From assembly GCA_040388535.1 (NCBI GenBank), contig JAZKBR010000001.1, positions 606,821 to 670,820 on the forward strand: DNA of 64,000 nucleotides, given 5' to 3'. Shown one piece after another: positions 62,094 to 64,000 of the stretch (its first letter is position 1; the number at the start of each line of letters is the position of its first letter). The notes below the pieces were generated by a model. It was not told where the DNA came from, made no database searches, and saw only the letters and a list, made by a program, of their open reading frames with translations. The translations under genes and the position numbers were made by a program. This DNA is from Gemmatimonadota bacterium. Its GTDB lineage: Bacteria; Gemmatimonadota; Gemmatimonadetes; Gemmatimonadales; GWC2-71-9.

Positions 62094-62732
62094 ATGATCC
62101 ATCGCTCGCGTCTGGCCCTCCCGCTGCTTGCTCTCCTCGCTCTGGCACCACTCCGCGCGTCGCAGGCGCAGTCGATCTCCTTCGGGATCACCGGTGGCGC
62201 GTCGCTGTCGACGTTCACGGGCGACCTGGTGGAAGACGCCAAGAACTACTCGACCTATATCGTCGGTGGTTTCGCACGCATCGGCGCGATGGGCTTCGCG
62301 GTGCAGCCCGGCCTCTACTACACCGGCAAGGGCGCCAAGAGCGAGAGCGCGAGCGGCACCACAGCTGGGACAGTGAAGCTCAACTACATCCAGGTTCCGC
62401 TCGTGCTTCGGCTGGGTATTGGCAGCGGCAAGAGCCGCCTCTATGTCGGCGCCGGTCCGGCGATCGGCTTCAAGGTGAGTTGCAAGCTCGCGCAGCCGAC
62501 AACCTCCAGCTACAGCGGGACAGATTGCGCCGAAGGTGCCAGCGAGGATCCCGTGAAGTCCACCGAGGTGAGTGGTATTGTTGAAGCCGGCATCGAGTTC
62601 GGCAAGTTCTCGATCGGCGCTCGCGGCGACCTGGGCCTCACCAATGCGATCGAGTCGGTGCAGTCAGGCTCGACGTCCAATCTCGGCATCAAGACCCGCA
62701 CCGTCTCGGCGGTGGCTGCAATCCGGTTCTGA
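62094..62732 (+). CDS. Outer-membrane beta-barrel protein (PorT-like)
   Basis: A 212-residue exported protein: signal peptide with cleavage after ASQAQ (residue about 26), then alternating strands (ISFGITGGASLSTFTGD, VQPGLYYTGKGAKSES, LYVGAGPAIGFKVSCKL) ending in an aromatic IRF, as in 8-strand barrels of the PorT/OmpW-like group (PF13568). Two cysteines (near residues 126 and 146) flank a loop. AAAGGAG before the ATG is a strong ribosome site. A paralogue follows 42 bp later. Role is unknown: structural, adhesion or small-solute pore. Confidence 0.85.
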   Translation: MIHRSRLALPLLALLALAPLRASQAQSISFGITGGASLSTFTGDLVEDAKNYSTYIVGGFARIGAMGFAVQPGLYYTGKGAKSESASGTTAGTVKLNYIQVPLVLRLGIGSGKSRLYVGAGPAIGFKVSCKLAQPTTSSYSGTDCAEGASEDPVKSTEVSGIVEAGIEFGKFSIGARGDLGLTNAIESVQSGSTSNLGIKTRTVSAVAAIRF

Positions 62733-62774
62733 TTTCCCGCAGGTCCGTTCCTTCCCCCTCGCTCGGAGAGTTGC

Positions 62775-63389
62775 ATGATTCGCAAGTTGATGTCGACAGT
62801 CGCAGTGATCACGGTAGCCGGCTTCGCGCCGCTCGCGGCCCAGGGCCATTTCGGCATTGTGGCCGGTGGTGTGAGCTCCAATATGACCGCGAGTGGCGGC
62901 GGCGCGTCGATTTCGTTCAAGTCCAGAACGGGCTTTGCCGCGGGCCTCTCGATGGTACACACCATCAGCAAGGACCTCGATTTCGCTCCCGAACTGCTCT
63001 ACATCCAGAAGGGAAGCAAGTTCACCGAGGGATCGGAGGCGGCGAGCCTGAAGGTTTCGTACGTGGAACTCCCCCTGCTCTTCCGCGCCAAGTTCGGCAC
63101 CGCGGGCACGCGCCCGTTCGTGATGGCGGGGCCGGCGATCGCGGTCAAGGCGTCGTGCAAGGTCTCGGGGAGTAGCGGTAACGTTTCGGTCTCATCGAAC
63201 TGCGATGACGTCGACGTCAACGTCAAGAGCACCGACGTGGGCGCGATGTTCGGCGCCGGCGTTGCGGCGAAGCGGCTTTCGATCAGCGTTCGGTACGAGC
63301 TCGGCCTGACGAACGTTGCCAAGAATTCGGATCCGGGCGAATCCGTGAAGAACAAGGCCCTCCTCGCGATGGTCGGGATCTCGCTCTAA
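62775..63389 (+). CDS. Outer-membrane beta-barrel protein (PorT-like), paralogue
   Basis: A 204-residue barrel protein that shares the layout of its neighbour: signal peptide (cleavage near AAQGH, residue 23), GIVAGGVSSNMTASGGG, FAPELLYIQKGSKFTEG, GPAIAVKASCKVSG, two cysteines flanking a loop and a final SL strand. GGAGAG before the ATG. The pair probably arose by tandem duplication; they may form two barrels with related ligands. It is convergent with the last gene of the window, 13 bp apart. Confidence 0.85.
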   Translation: MIRKLMSTVAVITVAGFAPLAAQGHFGIVAGGVSSNMTASGGGASISFKSRTGFAAGLSMVHTISKDLDFAPELLYIQKGSKFTEGSEAASLKVSYVELPLLFRAKFGTAGTRPFVMAGPAIAVKASCKVSGSSGNVSVSSNCDDVDVNVKSTDVGAMFGAGVAAKRLSISVRYELGLTNVAKNSDPGESVKNKALLAMVGISL

Positions 63390-63402
63390 CGCACCGGCGA
63401 CG

Positions 63403-63999
63403 CTACGGATCCATCCGGGCGTCGGCAATCGGTCCAGCAGCCGGGAGTGATGCCGCAGCAGTCGGCGTCACTCCCGGATTGCGTTCCAGGGCGCGAAGGA
63501 AATCCGCGAAGCGGTATTCGACATAGCCGAGGTGCCAGATCGAACCGGGCGCCGAGGCCGAGAGGTAGATGCGGATCGCATCACGCGAGGCATCGTACAG
63601 CAACGAGCCGCGATAGAGTGAGCCACGGACCCAGTCGGCATCGCTCCGCTGCAACACGGGCGTGCGATAGGTCGTCCAGTTGACGCCGTCGGAGCTGCGG
63701 GCAAAGAAGAGGTCCCGGCCGTAGCAGCTGTAGTTCCGATTCGCCGGATAGATCGCCCAGTACTCCCCGCGTGCTGGCACCCAGGTCACATCGATGTGCC
63801 ACACCGAGAAGCCGGGTTGGCGCAACCTGACCTGACGAGCCCCATCCCAGCCGGTTTCCGGGCGCGCCGGCTCGACGCCTGCCATACCGGAGCCGCGCTG
63901 CGTCATCACGCGAGTCACCCGGTTGCGACACTTGCTGGTGCCGGCATCGACGTACCACACGGCAGGCGCTTCACCGGGGCGGGCCGCAAGGGTCGGCGA
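63403..63999 (-). CDS. Beta-propeller-like protein, possible GH43-type glycosidase (5' truncated by window)
   Basis: The frame is open to the right edge, so the N-terminus is missing; 198 residues are visible. SVWHIDVTWVPARGEYWAIYPANRN, FFARSSDGVNWTTY, RGSLLYDASRDAIRIYLSAS and WHLGYVEYRF have the blade pattern of five-bladed propellers such as GH43/GH32 glycosidases, including the FARSSDGxNW turn. Catalytic acids in the missing blades cannot be checked. It may act on an extracellular glycan. Confidence in the fold is moderate and in the activity low. Confidence 0.55.
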   Translation of the reverse strand, partial: SPTLAARPGEAPAVWYVDAGTSKCRNRVTRVMTQRGSGMAGVEPARPETGWDGARQVRLRQPGFSVWHIDVTWVPARGEYWAIYPANRNYSCYGRDLFFARSSDGVNWTTYRTPVLQRSDADWVRGSLYRGSLLYDASRDAIRIYLSASAPGSIWHLGYVEYRFADFLRALERNPGVTPTAAASLPAAGPIADARMDP

Positions 64000-64000
64000 G

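Noticed and set aside
1-64000. tRNA, rRNA, prophage, integrase or insertion-sequence genes
   Set aside because: None could be recognised by eye on either strand; a covariance-model or profile search would be needed to exclude small RNAs.

Overview
The window is high-GC DNA (mostly G/C at third codon positions) with no rRNA, tRNA, CRISPR array, transposase or phage gene that I could recognise. Secreted lipoproteins with polyproline linkers and Ig-like/PKD repeats, Omp85 and PorT-like outer-membrane barrels, GTG/TTG starts and long overlapping sugar operons suggest a Gram-negative environmental bacterium. My best guess is Gemmatimonadota or a relative, but this is inference from gene style, with no marker-gene proof.

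Layout. 1-3,574: end of an Omp85-type barrel gene, a small exported protein, a sugar-transfer-associated ATP-grasp enzyme, a 7-bp-period repeat element, and an HNH endonuclease. 3,628-8,371: amidohydrolase and class A PBP (minus strand), divergent from tyrS. 8,374-10,404: large Ig-like/polyproline lipoprotein. 10,416-18,119: first glycan block (GT4, three-gene GNAT/CelD/deacetylase run, Wzx flippase, two GT2). 18,243-27,171: secreted and envelope enzymes: heparinase-like lipoprotein, GH30-like glycosidase, membrane-anchored PQQ sugar dehydrogenase with cytochrome c, and a subtilisin with four PKD domains.

27,250-43,412: a compact plus-strand run of 15 genes. It begins with CDP-glucose chemistry (rfbF, rfbG, an rfbH-like dehydratase), a C-methyltransferase and an SDR, which look like a CDP-linked, C-branched (di)deoxysugar pathway. 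A flippase, a GT-C-like membrane protein, two SGNH hydrolases, two Gfo/Idh/MocA oxidoreductases and a carbamoyltransferase with SxtJ and SxtK/DUF5989 partners follow. 43,409-44,116: a ferric-reductase-like membrane protein on the other strand. 44,216-56,599: a second run of 13 genes, of which the first twelve are joined by stop/start overlaps: GT-C, three tandem GT2 paralogues, a flavoprotein, two GT4, a deacetylase, a GT2, two methyltransferases and two small related membrane proteins.

56,955-64,000: a lipoprotein with a 29-proline run and a CSPGYWKNH domain, a strong terminator, a minus-strand run (GT4, oligopeptide-type ABC permease, FkbM methyltransferase, class V aminotransferase), two PorT-like barrels, and a truncated beta-propeller-like gene at the right edge.

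How it works together (inference): the window is mainly an exopolysaccharide/O-antigen-like locus that makes a decorated (methylated, carbamoylated, acylated, deacetylated) glycan, flanked by exported enzymes able to cut or oxidise carbohydrates. No Wza/Wzc/Wzb export or chain-length genes are seen, so export must be completed from elsewhere. The most unusual points are the rfbH-like enzyme lacking its iron-sulphur ligands, an SDR lacking its catalytic lysine, the RNA stem that would hide the rfbF ribosome-binding site and start codon, the inverted 7-bp arrays at 2,841-3,029, and the paired small membrane proteins closing the second operon.
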